Source: Arachnopeziza araneosa (lineage: Eukaryota; Ascomycota; Leotiomycetes; Helotiales; Arachnopezizaceae). Taken from it: 64,000 bases of DNA. How positions within the stretch are numbered: position 1 is the first letter of the stretch; each line of letters starts with the position of its first letter. Shown here one piece after another: positions 34,356-45,729 of the stretch. The translations under genes and the position numbers were made by a program. Under the pieces are notes generated by a model. The model saw nothing but the letters and a program-made list of their open reading frames with translations, was not told the origin of the DNA and searched no databases. The stretch lies in assembly GCA_003988855.1 (NCBI GenBank), contig QYAI01000055.1, forward strand, positions 186,001 to 250,000. Direction: 5' to 3'.

Positions 34356-35853
34356 GATGAGATGGAGAAATGCCGTTGAATATGGAGCAAAAGGAATGGA
34401 TAGAGGGAGAGGACTCGAAGATGAAGAGGGAAGTCCATCAGATATGTCAGGAATTTCAAATCAGGTCGGGGGATGCATTAAGTCCGGGGAAGCGTCCTGA
34501 CCTCAAGCGAGGGGTCGTCTGCACCGATGAATGACGGCTACAGGAGGAGGTAGTTCGAGGAGGGTCTGTACCTATCCTGGACAGATGGGGTAATCTTGGA
34601 TAGATGGGGGTAATGAGGCAGGCACTACCTACCTAAAGGAAGTACGGAGCTCTCGCTCTCGCTCTTGCCCTCTTCATCCTCGGGGAGGATGCACGTGATG
34701 CGGCCGGTTCAACAGGCTCCGGTTCCTTGCTCCGGCACTTGCACCGCCTCGCCCGCCAGCTATCGTGGGGTCCATCTCCATCTCCATCTCCCTCTCCCTC
34801 TCCCTCTCCTTCAAACTCCACGGCAAAAAAAAAAGAATCTTCCACAATCCCTGGCCCCAGGGAGTTTCTTCCTTTGTCTGACTCTTCCGCTCCTTTATGC
34901 CGCCGCCGCCGCTGGCCGTTGTCTCCCTTCCTGGCTGCGAGATGAGCCACCCGGCGAGAGGTGCAATCACCTTAAATTCAGAGCCTACCCGCCTTCATGA
35001 TTGGTCCTCCCTGGCTGTTGGTGCTGTCATGCACACAAACGAATCAGGGAATCCTGTTTGTCGGCGCAACACATTGCCTCTCGGGCGAGGGGCGCACAAA
35101 TGGTGATAGTCGGTCATGGCTCCCACGAATCAACGCGTCAACACATCGGTGCCATTATGCACAATGAATTGAACGACGACGATTTGACCATAATTTTTCG
35201 CCATTTCGCGTCCCAGAGTTGCGGTGAAGCCTGGATATGATCGAGGGGGGGTTAGGTCTCAGCAATTTTATGGGACCCGACCGTCTGCGAACAAATCGCC
35301 CTCGGCCCTACAGATCGATGCAGCGCTGCTGCTTCCCGCTACCCGCATAATCCCGTCGAAAAAAGCTCCCTTTGTTTTTCAGCCATGCTGTGTAGCGTCT
35401 GCATCTCAACTGGAAGCCCCCGTCTAGATAAATTGTGTAGCCTCCCATGTGCGTCACAACACCTCCTCGTCGCCGCAAAAAACTTCTACCCATCTCTCCC
35501 CTCGCAATTCTGAGTGTATCGTATTGAGGCACGGACGGACAGGCACTCGATAAGGGCAACGCGAGTGATACACAGCGAATTTCTGGGTTGTTGTCTCAGT
35601 TGCCAGCCACACCACTTCTGGCGAAACAAACGATAATAACGTCGTGCCCCTTGCTCAGAAGACCTCCCGTGTGACCACCTCTATCCCCAATTTCGGGCTA
35701 TATTCATCCTATTTCTCAGGATATCTTCATCTCTCTACTCTTCAGAATCCCAAACGCACCCCGTCCCTTGTTTTGAACCTGATCCACCACTTGAGCACAT
35801 AGCCTCGATGAGTCTGAGACCAATCCGCGATCACACGAGCTCCAACAACCACA
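34356..35853. other. Intergenic, low-complexity, upstream of giant repeat-protein gene
   Basis: 1.5 kb without a convincing gene. It contains a CCATCT/CCCTCT simple repeat (34771-34812). Several short frames there encode only Ser/Pro or Arg-rich low-complexity peptides. The last 200 bp are pyrimidine-rich leader for the downstream gene. Confidence 0.5.
34771..34812. repeat. CCATCT/CCCTCT hexanucleotide microsatellite
   Basis: About seven tandem hexamers, three TCCATC units grading into four TCCCTC units. They lie in non-coding DNA between the MDR gene and the giant repeat-protein gene. Confidence 0.8.
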
Positions 35854-38800
35854 ATGGCAGCCGTCGAGGGTTTATGGTATTACGAAGATCGCCCAAGGAG
35901 CGATTATGGGTTCACGACTCGGCCCTGGACGATTGGGTGGGATGAAGAGGATACGCGGATAAGGCTGAAGCTCATTGCGAGAGCATGGATGCAGTTGCGC
36001 ACCACGATGGTAGGAGATGCATATCGGGCAAATTTGGTACGAGCAGCCGCGACTCCGAATATATATTTTCAAATTTCTTGTCAGCCTATGCCATGGCCTG
36101 GCATCTGTTGTCGTGCAGTGTGCAGTAGCGGCTGAAGCCTGCCGCAGTACAGCGGTGTGGGCCCTAACAACTCAGATCTCTAACTGTATCTATAGGAACT
36201 TCTTCCGCATTCGGAATCTACGTGGCCGTGCAGGCCTCTGAAGATTCCGGAAACTTCGAAGGCATGGTCTGGAACACCATTTTCGAGTGGAGAGGATACC
36301 AAACTGCGCGAATCCCAAACCGATGCACTTGCTCAAAAGCATCCACCCGATTCTCCTGAAGCCCGAGTCAATCCTCCTTCGGTGGCGGAAAAGCAACGGG
36401 GAGAGTCCCTTTTCAATGATCCTGGCATGGCCGCTTCTGTCGATTTCCAAAGCCAGGATGGGTTTCGTGAGGCCAAACCAAAGAAGAAGAAGGCAGGCCA
36501 GGGACAGAAGAATACTTTTGAGGATAACGAGGACACAAATAAGAAGGATGAAGGTGAAGGAGAGAACGGCGGCGAGAAGGGCGGCAATGAACCTCCTCCT
36601 GCAGACATCGGCGATGGAGACAAGAAGGATGAAGGTGAGGGAAACGGAGATCCAGCTGATAATGCGAATCTAGATGATGAATTGGGCGGTTTTACCACCA
36701 CCACTACTAAGAAGAAGAAGGGAAAGAAGAATAAAGTAGAGGAAGTTGTTCCCGAACCTGAGCCTGAGCCTGCCGCCAAGGAAGAGAAATTTGACGCTTT
36801 TCACGAAATCAAGTTAGATGACACAGGACCCATGTTGGATTTAAACTTTGGTACAGATACCAAGTCAAGTTCTGGATTTGGAGCTTGGGGGAGTAGTTGG
36901 GCTACTGGCACTAGGTAAGAAGTTAATTTCTTCATTGTACGGGCTAGACACGATCTGAGCATCATCCTGCGGATGTTCACATGGATAAATCCTTTTGGAG
37001 CTATAAACTAACGATTCCGCAAAAGCACGTGGGATTTCTCAGCCACGACGACTTCAATAACGGGCACAAAAAAGGAGCCCGAAATTGACAACAACCCTTG
37101 GTCCCTCAATCGTGGCAAACCCAAGAAGAAAAACACTAGTTTTACCTTTGGCTCGCTTGATGAAGTAGACGAAAAGCCAGCCGAACCTGATCCTCTGGAC
37201 GTAAAGAGGGACGATAGTACTTTTGACTTTGGATTTACTGCTGTAAACAAGAAGGACAAGAAAAAGAAAACAGGAGTCTTTGCCTTTGAAGTAGGAGAAG
37301 AGGAGGAGGAGGAGCAGAAAGAAGAACCCCCACCGCCGCCGCCGCCTCCTGTTGAAGAGTCGAATGCAGGTTGGGGTGCAAGTGCTTGGGGGACTACGAC
37401 CAAGAAAAAGAAGGGCAAGAAAGGTGCTGTCTTTGAATCTGAACCTGAGCCTGAGCCAATCAAAGAAGAAACGAAAGTAGAGGAGCCGGCTTCCACTGCT
37501 GTCGAAGATACGTGGTCTGTTGGAACAACGACGAAGAAGAAAGGCAAAAAAGTCAAGAATGTCATTGCTGAATCTGAACCTGAACCTGAACCTGTCAAGG
37601 TGAGTTTACAGCGTCTTTATTGTTATATATGTACAGGAAGAGTATAGTACTGGTCGGTCATTGCATATTGGTTTATTGAGTATTGTTGAGTATTGTTGAG
37701 CATCATCTCTTTCAGCTTCATTCAGTTGTCTAAACTGGTAGAGACTGACGATATATAGGAAGAAGAGATTATAGGAGAGACCCCTTTCGAACCAGAGCCC
37801 GCTGCAGATGACTTCTCTTGGGGCACTGCAGTTGTCAAGAAGAAGGGGAAAAAGGGCAAAGCTGCAATCGTCGAAGAGCCGCAAGCTGATGACTCTGTCA
37901 TTCCAGATCCAGAACCCGAGGCCAAGACAAAAGATGACGACTTTGGTGGCTGGGGTTCGTTCAGTAGTAAAAAGGACAAGAAGAAGAAGAAAGTTACCCT
38001 AGTTGAGGAGGCGACGCCTGCAAAGGTCGAAGAGCTTCCTGCGACAGAGCCCGAACCGGAACCTGCAACGAATGAGGATACTACTGGCTGGGGTTCATTC
38101 AGCGCGTCAAAAAAGGACAAGAAAAAGAAAAAGAGCACGGTCATAGAAGAACCCAAACTTGAAGAGCCTGCAACTATTCTTGATCCTGAACCGGAGCCAG
38201 AGCCGGAGCTCGAAAAGAAAGATGACGATTTCTCTTGGGGTTTTAGTACGACCAAGAAAGAAAAGAAGAAGAAAAAGGGGGCTCTTTTTGAAGAACCTCC
38301 AGTTATTCCCGACCCGGAACCGGAGCCGGTGCCGGAGCCGGAGCCGGAGCCCGAACCCGAAAAGAAAGAGGACAACTTTGGCTGGGGTTTTAGTACAACT
38401 AAAAAGGATAAGAAAAAGAAGAAGGGGGTGGTTGAAGAGCCTCTGGTTGTTCCCGAGCCTGAACCAGAGCCAGAGCTTGTACCAGACCCGGAGCCAGAAC
38501 CGAAAGAGGAAAGCTTCGGCTGGGGCTTTGGGTCGTCGAAAAAAGACAAGAAGAAAAAGAAGGGAATAATGGTTGTAGAGGAGCCTAAGGTTGAAGACGT
38601 GCTAATTGTCCCCGATCCGGAGCCAGAGCCGGAGCCAGAAACGAAGGACGATGATTTATCTTGGGGCTTTACAGGAACTTCTAAGAAAGACAAGAAAAAG
38701 AACAAGAAAAGCGTCGTTGAGGAGCCCAAGGTAGAAGAACCTCCGCCTCCACCTCCGCCTGCTCCTGCACCTGTAGACCCTGAATCTGAGACGAAAGATG

Positions 38801-41800
38801 ACTATGGGTTTGGATGGAGTTCTTTTAGCACTTCGAAGAAAGACAAGAAGAAAAAGAAGGGCATTCTTGTTGAAGAAACGCCAAAAGAGCTTGCTCCCGA
38901 ACCTGTCCCCGAACCCGCTCCAGAACCCGAGGCCGCTCTCCAAGATGTTTCTTGGGGTACCGCCATAACTAAGAAAAAGGGTAAGAAAGGAAAAAGTACC
39001 GTTGCAGAGCCTCCTCCCGAAGCCGAAGAGCTGCCAAAAGAACCTGACCCTGTTCCTGAAACCGAACTTGAGCCAGTCTTTGATGATCCTTCCTGGGGTG
39101 CACCCGTTGTCAAAAAAAAGGGCAAGAAGGGCAAGAAAGCCATTGAAGAGCCTCTTCCTGAAGTTAAAGAACTGACTCCCGAACCAGAGCCCAAGCCCGA
39201 GCCCCAAGTTGAACCTGAGCCTGAGAAGGAAAAGGAGGATGACAACTGGAGCATAGGTATTTGGGGATCGACTAAAAAGGACAAGAAAGGCAAGAAAAGT
39301 AAGGCTGTCATTGACGAGATACCTGAAGCCGTGGAGCCAATCCCAGAACCTGAACCTGAACCTGAACCTGAAAAGGAGAAGGAAGAAGAGTCTTTTGGCT
39401 GGGGTGTTTTTGGCAAAAAAGATAAAAAGGGGAAAAAGGCTAAGTCTGTTGTTGAAGAACCTCCGAGAGTAGAAGAAGCCTCTCTTCCAGATCCGCCAGC
39501 TGAGGAAAAAGAAGAAGACCTTGGATGGGGTTCGTTCATGGCTAAGAAGGACAAGAAAGGGAAGAAAGGGAGGAAAGATATCGAAGAGCCTGCAAAGAAG
39601 TCTGTTATTGACGTCGCGCCCGTACTCGAGGAAGATACATTCCTTCCTGATCCGCCAGCTGAAGAACAAGAAGAAGAGAGTGGATGGGGCTCTTTTATGG
39701 CTAAGAACAAGAAGGGCAAGAAGGGAAAGAAGGACGTCGAAGAGCCTGCAAAGAAGTCCCTTATTGATGTTGCTCCTATAGACGAAGAAGTCACGCCCTC
39801 TCTTGATCCGCCGGCCGAGGACAAAGAAGAAGATCTCGGATGGGGCTCTTTTATGGCTAAGAACAAGAAGGGCAAGAAGGCAAAGAAGGACGTCGAAGAG
39901 CCTGCAAAGAAGTCCCTTATTGATGTTGCTCCTATAGTCGAAGAAGTCACGCCCTCTCTTGATCTGCCGGCCGAGGACAAAGAAGAAGATCTCGGATGGG
40001 GCTCTTTTATGGCTAAGAACAAGAAGGGAAAGAAGGGAAAGAAAGACATCGAGGAGCCCGCTAAAAAGTCTCTTATTGATGTTAGTCCTCTTATCGAAGA
40101 CACACCACCTCCTGATCCCCCGGCCGAAGAAAAGGAGGAAGACCTCGGGTGGGGCTCTTTCACAACCAAGAAGGATAAGAAGGGGAAGAAAGGAAAGAAA
40201 GACGTTGAAGAACCAGCAAAGAAGTCTCTTCTTGATCTTAGTCCTATTGTCGAAGATACACCGCCTCTTGCCCTAGTTGAAGAAAAGGAAGAAGACCTTG
40301 GATGGGGCTCTTTCACAGCCAAGAAGGACAAAAAGGGGAAGAAGGGAAAGAAAGATGCCGAGGAGCCCGCAAAGAGGTCCCTTATTGATGTTACTCCTGT
40401 AGTCGAAGATACACCACCTCCTGATCCGCCGGCCGACGAGAAAGAAGAAGAACTAGGATGGGGCTCTTTTATGGCTAAGAAAGATAAGAAGGGAAAGAAG
40501 GCAAAGAAAGAAGTCGAAGAGCCTATCCAAGTAAGATATCCTCACTGTACTGAATTAGCATATTCTAACTGCTTACCTAGGTCGAAGAGTTGCCAATGGA
40601 GCCTGAACCTGCACCTGAGCCTGAGCCTGTGGAAGAATCTCTTGGTTGGGGCTCATTAGGAGGCAAGAAAGAAAAGAAGAAAGGTAAAAAGATTGCCGAG
40701 GCAATGAAGGCATTTGAGCCGCTTCCTGATCTTGTTGACACCAAAGATGACAATGATACCTGGGGTATCTGGGGATCTTCAGCAAAAGACAAGAAAAACG
40801 ACACCAAAAACAAGGAATTAGATCCTGAACCTATCGTTGAAGCCATCAAAGAGGCTGATGATGACGATTGGATGAACTGGGGTCAGAAGAAAGATGACAA
40901 GAAGGACAAGAAGAAGAAAAACTCAAAAGCCCTCGTAGAAGTTAAAGCTGAAGAGCCCGAACCTGAGCCTGACCGCGCGCCAACACCACCTCCTGCTGTC
41001 CCGGAGGTTGACGACGCTGGCGGCGACGACTTTTTTAGCACCTGGGGTACTGCGACCAAGAAAGATAAGAAGAAGAAAGGCAAAACTTCAGCGTTCACCT
41101 CTCCTATAGCTTCTTTCCACACTGACGATCCCATCAAACCCGATGACATTGAAGAGCCCAAANTNGAGGATATNTGGGGNACCACCACTTCCAAGAAGGA
41201 CAAGAAGAAAGGCAAAACTTCAGCGTTCGCCTCTCCCATAGCTTCTTTCCATACTGACGATCTTATCAAACCCGATGACATTGAAGAGCCCAAAATCGAG
41301 GATATTTGGGGTACTACTGCTTCTAAGAAAGATAAAAAGAAGAAGAACAAAAATATCCCAGTGGAGGTTGTCGATGAGATACCTGCACCTGACCCTATTG
41401 AAGAAACTAAGGCTGCTGAAGATGATTGGGGCAGTTGGGCATCGACCTCTAAAAAGGACAAGAAGAGCAAGGTGAAATCCATCATTGACACGCCTCCCCC
41501 CGCTCCCACTCCTCCTACGATGGAGATGGCTGAAGCTGAGAATGATCCTTGGGCCGATTTCAGTACTCCTGTGGAGAAAGTTAAATCTAAGGAGAAGGAT
41601 GTACCAGCTAAAAAATTGAGCAAGAAGGAGCAGTTAGCCGCGGATAAAGCAGCTGCAAAAGCCAAGAAACAGGCTGAGAAAGAAGAGGCCGAGGTCGCCG
41701 CTGCGAAAGAGGAGGAGGAGCGTCATGCCAAGGAAGAAGAAGAACGTCTCGCCAAGGAAGAAGAGGAGCGTAAGGCACGAGAAGAAGAAGAGCAGCGACT

Positions 41801-44800
41801 CGAGGAGGAAGCCGAGGCCAAGAGGAAAGAAGACGAAGCTGCTGCTAAGAAGGCCGCCAAAGCTCCAAAGCTGACCAAGGCCCAACAACGCAAAGCAGAC
41901 AAGTTGAAGACAGAACAGGAAGCCAGAGAGGCTGTGGAAAAGGCTGCACAAGAAGCCGAAGAGCAAGCGGCCCGGGAGGCTGAAGCGGCGGCCGAAGAAC
42001 AAGCGGCCAGGGAGGCTGAAGAACAAGCGGCGAAAGAGGCCGAAGAGAAAGCTGCCAAGGAAAAGGCCAAGGCCGATGCCAAACAAGCGAAAAGAGAGGG
42101 CAAAGCAGGGAAAGGCAAGAAATCATCGACTAGACTGGTCCGGGAGCCTGAGCCTGAGCCTGAGCCCGAGCCCGAGCCGGAACCCAAGGCCGAAGCGGAT
42201 GAGCCTCTGATTGATCTCAGCCCCGAAGTGGAAATTGGAGATAAATCTGACGTCTTTGGTTTCTGGGGGGCCGCTAAGAAATCTGGCAAGGGCAGCAGGA
42301 AGGGGCTGGCGGCCGTAGACGAGATTGTGGCTGACAAAGCAAAGCTTCCAGAAGCTGCGAACCCCAAGGCCACGACGACTTCTCTCAAGTCGACCGCAGC
42401 ATCGATGAGAGCGTCAGCCATCACCAAGAAACCCGTCGGAGGCAAGATTGCTGATAGGCTGAAGGCCTTTGAGTCATCCAAAGAAGCTGACGCACCCCCA
42501 CCGCCGCCTCCTCCGCCGCCTCCCCCAGTTGAGCCGCCACCGGAGACTATCAATGATAAGAAGAAGGCCTCCAAATCTTCTTCCTCCCAAAAAGCCTCCC
42601 GAAGCAAAGAAATCGTCCAAGAACCAATTCCAGTCCCAGAGAGAGGCTCTAAATCTGATGTTCCAGGAAGTTTCCCTGTGGAGGATGACGACGAGGATGA
42701 GATAGTCGACATTGTGGAGATGCCAGTCGAGAAGAAATCGAAGAAAAACAAGAAGGCCAAGGCCTCCAAAGTGGCGAAGCAAGAATTTGAGGAACCCCTA
42801 GAGCCTGAAGAGCCCGAGGTACTTGAAGATCCGGAGGAAGAAGTCGTCGCTCCTCCCCCTCCACCTGCTCCTCCAACTCCACCACCCGAGCCCAAAGAGC
42901 CCAAGTCTTCAAAGAAAGAGCGACCACGCGTTGTTCGTGACGGAAGCTCTTGGGGTGCATGGGGTGCGGCTCCTCGTAAGGAAGAGAAGAAATCCAAGAG
43001 CAAGTCCGAGCCCAAGGAGAAGACAAGAGAATCAGACATGAAGCGGTCAAAGTCAACCAAGGAACCTGAAAAGGAAGAGAAAATATCCTCAAAGGATTCT
43101 TCCTCCGACAAGGCCGAGAAGCCGGAGAAAGTCAAACGTCCTCCAGTGTCGAGAGGTATGTCGAGCATGTTTACAAGCACGCCGCCACTCTCTCGTCCCA
43201 AATCAACCTCGGAACGACGCAAAAGTACCTCTGGCCGGACAAGTTCACGACGTACTTCTGTCATTGACCGCGGTATTCTGTCGCCACCACCAGAAGATCT
43301 CAGAAGTCCACCTGTTATGTCTACCAAGGCAGCAAAGCTGATGGGTGTCGGCACTCCAGTGCTTTCTAGAAGCAAATCTGAACGGCAGAGCAAGTCACGT
43401 GGTAAGTTGAAGAAGCTAATGGAAGTGGAGAGAACTCTGGCTAACGACCGGAAAGGAGTCACAGATGATGAGGATATTGTGATGGTTGGCGGTGATGACG
43501 ACGCTCCTAGCCCGGAAAAGTCGAGTCGCGATCGCACGCGCAAATCAAAGGTAATGCCCGAAGCCCCCCCGCCGCCAGTGCCAATGCCGCCTGGACTTGA
43601 CGATCGGCCACCTCGAAGACGAACAAGGCCATCTACAAGAGAACCTAGTGCTAACTCGCCATCGCGGAAGCAGGATGACGATATTGTCATGGTTGACGCG
43701 GGTGGTCCGTCTGAGGCCCCGAAGAGATCGGAAAGTTCACGGAAAAGCAGTGGAATCGGAGGACTTTTCGGTGGCATGCTTGCATCGAAACCTCGAGCAG
43801 AGAATAAGAGACGTAGTACGGCCATGACTGACGATGAAGCGCGTGGCCTTAGACGCGAGGAACGGAAGATTAAGCGTCCCACCAGAGAACGAGCGACGAG
43901 CGGAGCGGCCGATATCACCATGGCCGGCGGGGCTGCCGAAGAGGATCAAGAGGCCAGACGAGAGGCAAGACGAGCCCGGAGAGCAGAACGTGAGGCTACT
44001 GAGAAGGCAGCCGAAGATGCCCGCAGGGCGAAGGAAGAGGAACGACGCGAGCGTCGCCGAAAACAGGAGGAGGACATTGAGGCACGTCGACAAGAAGAGA
44101 AGGAGGCTAGACGAGCAGCCAGGCGTGCTCAAAAGGCTCAAGAAGAAGCTGACCGCCGAGCTGCTGAGGCAAAAGAGGCCGAGCGAGCTGAACGACGGCG
44201 ACTGAAACGGGAGAGGGAAAGTGCCCAGACTGATGGTGAAGGTGTAACCGAAGATCCTGGACGGCTGAGAAAAAGTGACCGACGTAGATCCTACGTTGAA
44301 ACACCTGCTGATGAAGAAGAGCGCCGACGCCGGCGTGAAGCACGACGCGCAGCACGTGTAACGGAAGAAACCCCTAGCCGTCGTAAATCAGCACCCATTG
44401 TTGATAGCTACTTCGATCCACGGAACGGCAGCAAATCCCGTGACGCCACTCCTGGGTTGAGCCGTTCTAACTCCAAGAAGAAAGCATCTTGGCCACATTC
44501 AGGAACTGACTCTTGGGTCCAAGACCATTCTGATGCACCTCCACCGCCTGAGGACGCAGCCCCTGCAGAGTCGGGCGCGGCTGATGAGACGGCTGGGGAC
44601 GAAAATGAGAGGAAAAGAATGAGGAAGACGCGTCGCCATTCGAAACACGAGGGGGAAACTGAAGAGGAGCGTGAAGAAAGACGTCGTCGGCGTGAATCTC
44701 GACGAGCCGAGAAGGAACAGGTGCGAAGTTCAGAAGGCAGTCAGGGTAACGAACGACGTCCCAGTCGTCGAGATTCCGGCTTTGTGGACTCGAGAGCGCC

Positions 44801-44846
44801 AAGCGCTCAGGGTGGATTATTCAGCCGGTGGAAGAGCTTGATCTAG
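35854..44846 (+). CDS. Giant charged tandem-repeat protein, predicted 2,837 aa
   Basis: Predicted exons are 35854-36036, 36196-36914, 37026-37599, 37759-40530 and 40581-44846; every join is GT...AG and keeps frame. The short N-terminal part (MAAVEGLWYYEDRPRSDYGF, WDEEDTRIRLKLIARAWMQL) is the only segment that looks globular. From about residue 230 there are about 30 degenerate repeats of 40-55 residues. Each has an acidic stretch, an aromatic turn such as LGWGSF or SWGF, a basic block such as MAKKDKKGKKGK, then EEP plus a (PEPEPE) linker. Exon 5 adds an Ala/Glu/Lys coiled coil (41,630-42,110), Pro runs, three DIVMV-like motifs, Arg/Glu-rich helices and the end GGLFSRWKSLI. No signal peptide or enzyme domain is seen. 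I do not recognise the family. Function is unknown; a block-polyampholyte scaffold is only inference. Confidence 0.85.
41079..41342 (+). repeat. Near-identical 132-bp tandem duplication containing ambiguous bases
   Basis: Two consecutive 132-bp (44-codon) units within the giant gene, 41079-41210 and 41211-41342, both beginning GGCAAAACTTCAGCGTTC. Unit 1 contains N at 41163, 41165, 41174 and 41180. This is the only place in the window where bases are undetermined. The units encode GKTSAFxSPIASFHTDD followed by the KPDDIEEPK linker and the WG/KKDKK block. Confidence 0.9.
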
Positions 44847-45019
44847 ACACAGCTCAACAAGTCTGTTTACGGGGCGGTGTTTTGATATGGGGGAGGGGAT
44901 TTGGAGTTTGTTATCACTTTAGAGGGCGGCGAGCATTGGGCGGCTTTGCAATTGCATAGCGGGGCCAACCAGCACTGGCTGTTGGTTTGGATGGATTGGA
45001 CAGGAAGGACAGGACAGCT

Positions 45020-45046
45020 TTGTTGTTGTTGTTGTTGTTGTTGTTG
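45020..45046. repeat. (TTG)n microsatellite
   Basis: About nine TTG units just downstream of the giant gene, probably within its 3' UTR. Confidence 0.85.
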
Positions 45047-45349
45047 GTGTTATTGTTGTTGATGACTTGGCCAGCATATACCCTTCGGTTGTTGTTTTTG
45101 ATATGTAGTTGTACCTTGGATGAATACCTAGAGACCTAATGCTCCGTGTCGAGCGGTCTTGATGACATGTGACCTGGAGGGAATCAGGTGACGGGCTGCG
45201 GGTGGTGGTCCGCTCCACCTAATGGGGAAGTTGGATCCTTATCGCTGCACATCTGGGCCGGATGGGGTCTGCGAGTCCAGCCCAGCGCCCAGACGAGTGT
45301 GCACGACGCATCCCGCGATTTGACAGCGCTTCGTCTTGCTCAACATCGC

Positions 45350-45379
45350 TCGCCCTCGCCCTCGCCCTCGCCCTCGCCC
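45350..45379. repeat. (CGCCCT)n microsatellite
   Basis: Five tandem hexamers upstream of the N-demethylase gene. Confidence 0.8.
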
Positions 45380-45650
45380 AATGGGCGTCGTGGGACGGCA
45401 TCTCCGCCTGGGGAATCCACGCTGGTCGTGGTACCTCGACCAGAGGAAAAGAGCCCTCCAGACGAAGGGTGGTGTTGTACCGCACGCACGCACACACGCA
45501 CGCAAGCAATCCACCGTCCCATTGATTAGACCAGCACGAGGATTTGTTTCTCGCTTTTGGCCCTGCCTGCCCACGCAACCAATTGCTGTTGGATGTCTGA
45601 GAAGCATTTGATATTGATGCTGCGAGAGATAAGGACCCGTCGTCGTCGTC

Positions 45651-45656
45651 TATATA
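45651..45656 (+). promoter_or_regulatory. Candidate TATA box for the N-demethylase gene
   Basis: TATATA preceded by a (GTC) run, 74 bp upstream of the ATG at 45730. It is placed plausibly for a fungal TATA element; no experimental support. Confidence 0.35.
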
Positions 45657-45729
45657 CTTCTCCGTCGGCCTCGACCCAACGAGTCCGGCTTCACCTTGCC
45701 CCGTCAGTCAGTAAACAACGCTCCTGACC

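Larger units (their letters stand above)
44847..45729. other. Intergenic with two microsatellites
   Basis: Contains a (TTG)n tract and a (CGCCCT)n tract and no gene. Several overlapping frames near 45,190-45,610 on both strands arise from the repeats. Confidence 0.5.

Noticed and set aside
36287..36673. 128-codon ORF overlapping the start of the giant gene
   Set aside because: Alternate frame. The frame used for the giant protein is continuous from the 36195/36196 splice into the repeats.
38802..40331. 509-codon minus-strand ORF, also 37722-38729 and 38656-39669
   Set aside because: Same cause: AAG/GAA-rich repeats read as CTT/TTC on the other strand, giving long stop-free shadows (FFPFLSFL, SGSGSG runs).
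41723..43921. 732-codon minus-strand ORF opposite the giant gene
   Set aside because: Ser/Phe/Leu-rich reading of the complement of Lys/Glu/Pro codons. It is antisense to repeats with strong codon bias, has no domain and is overlapped by a well-supported plus-strand gene.
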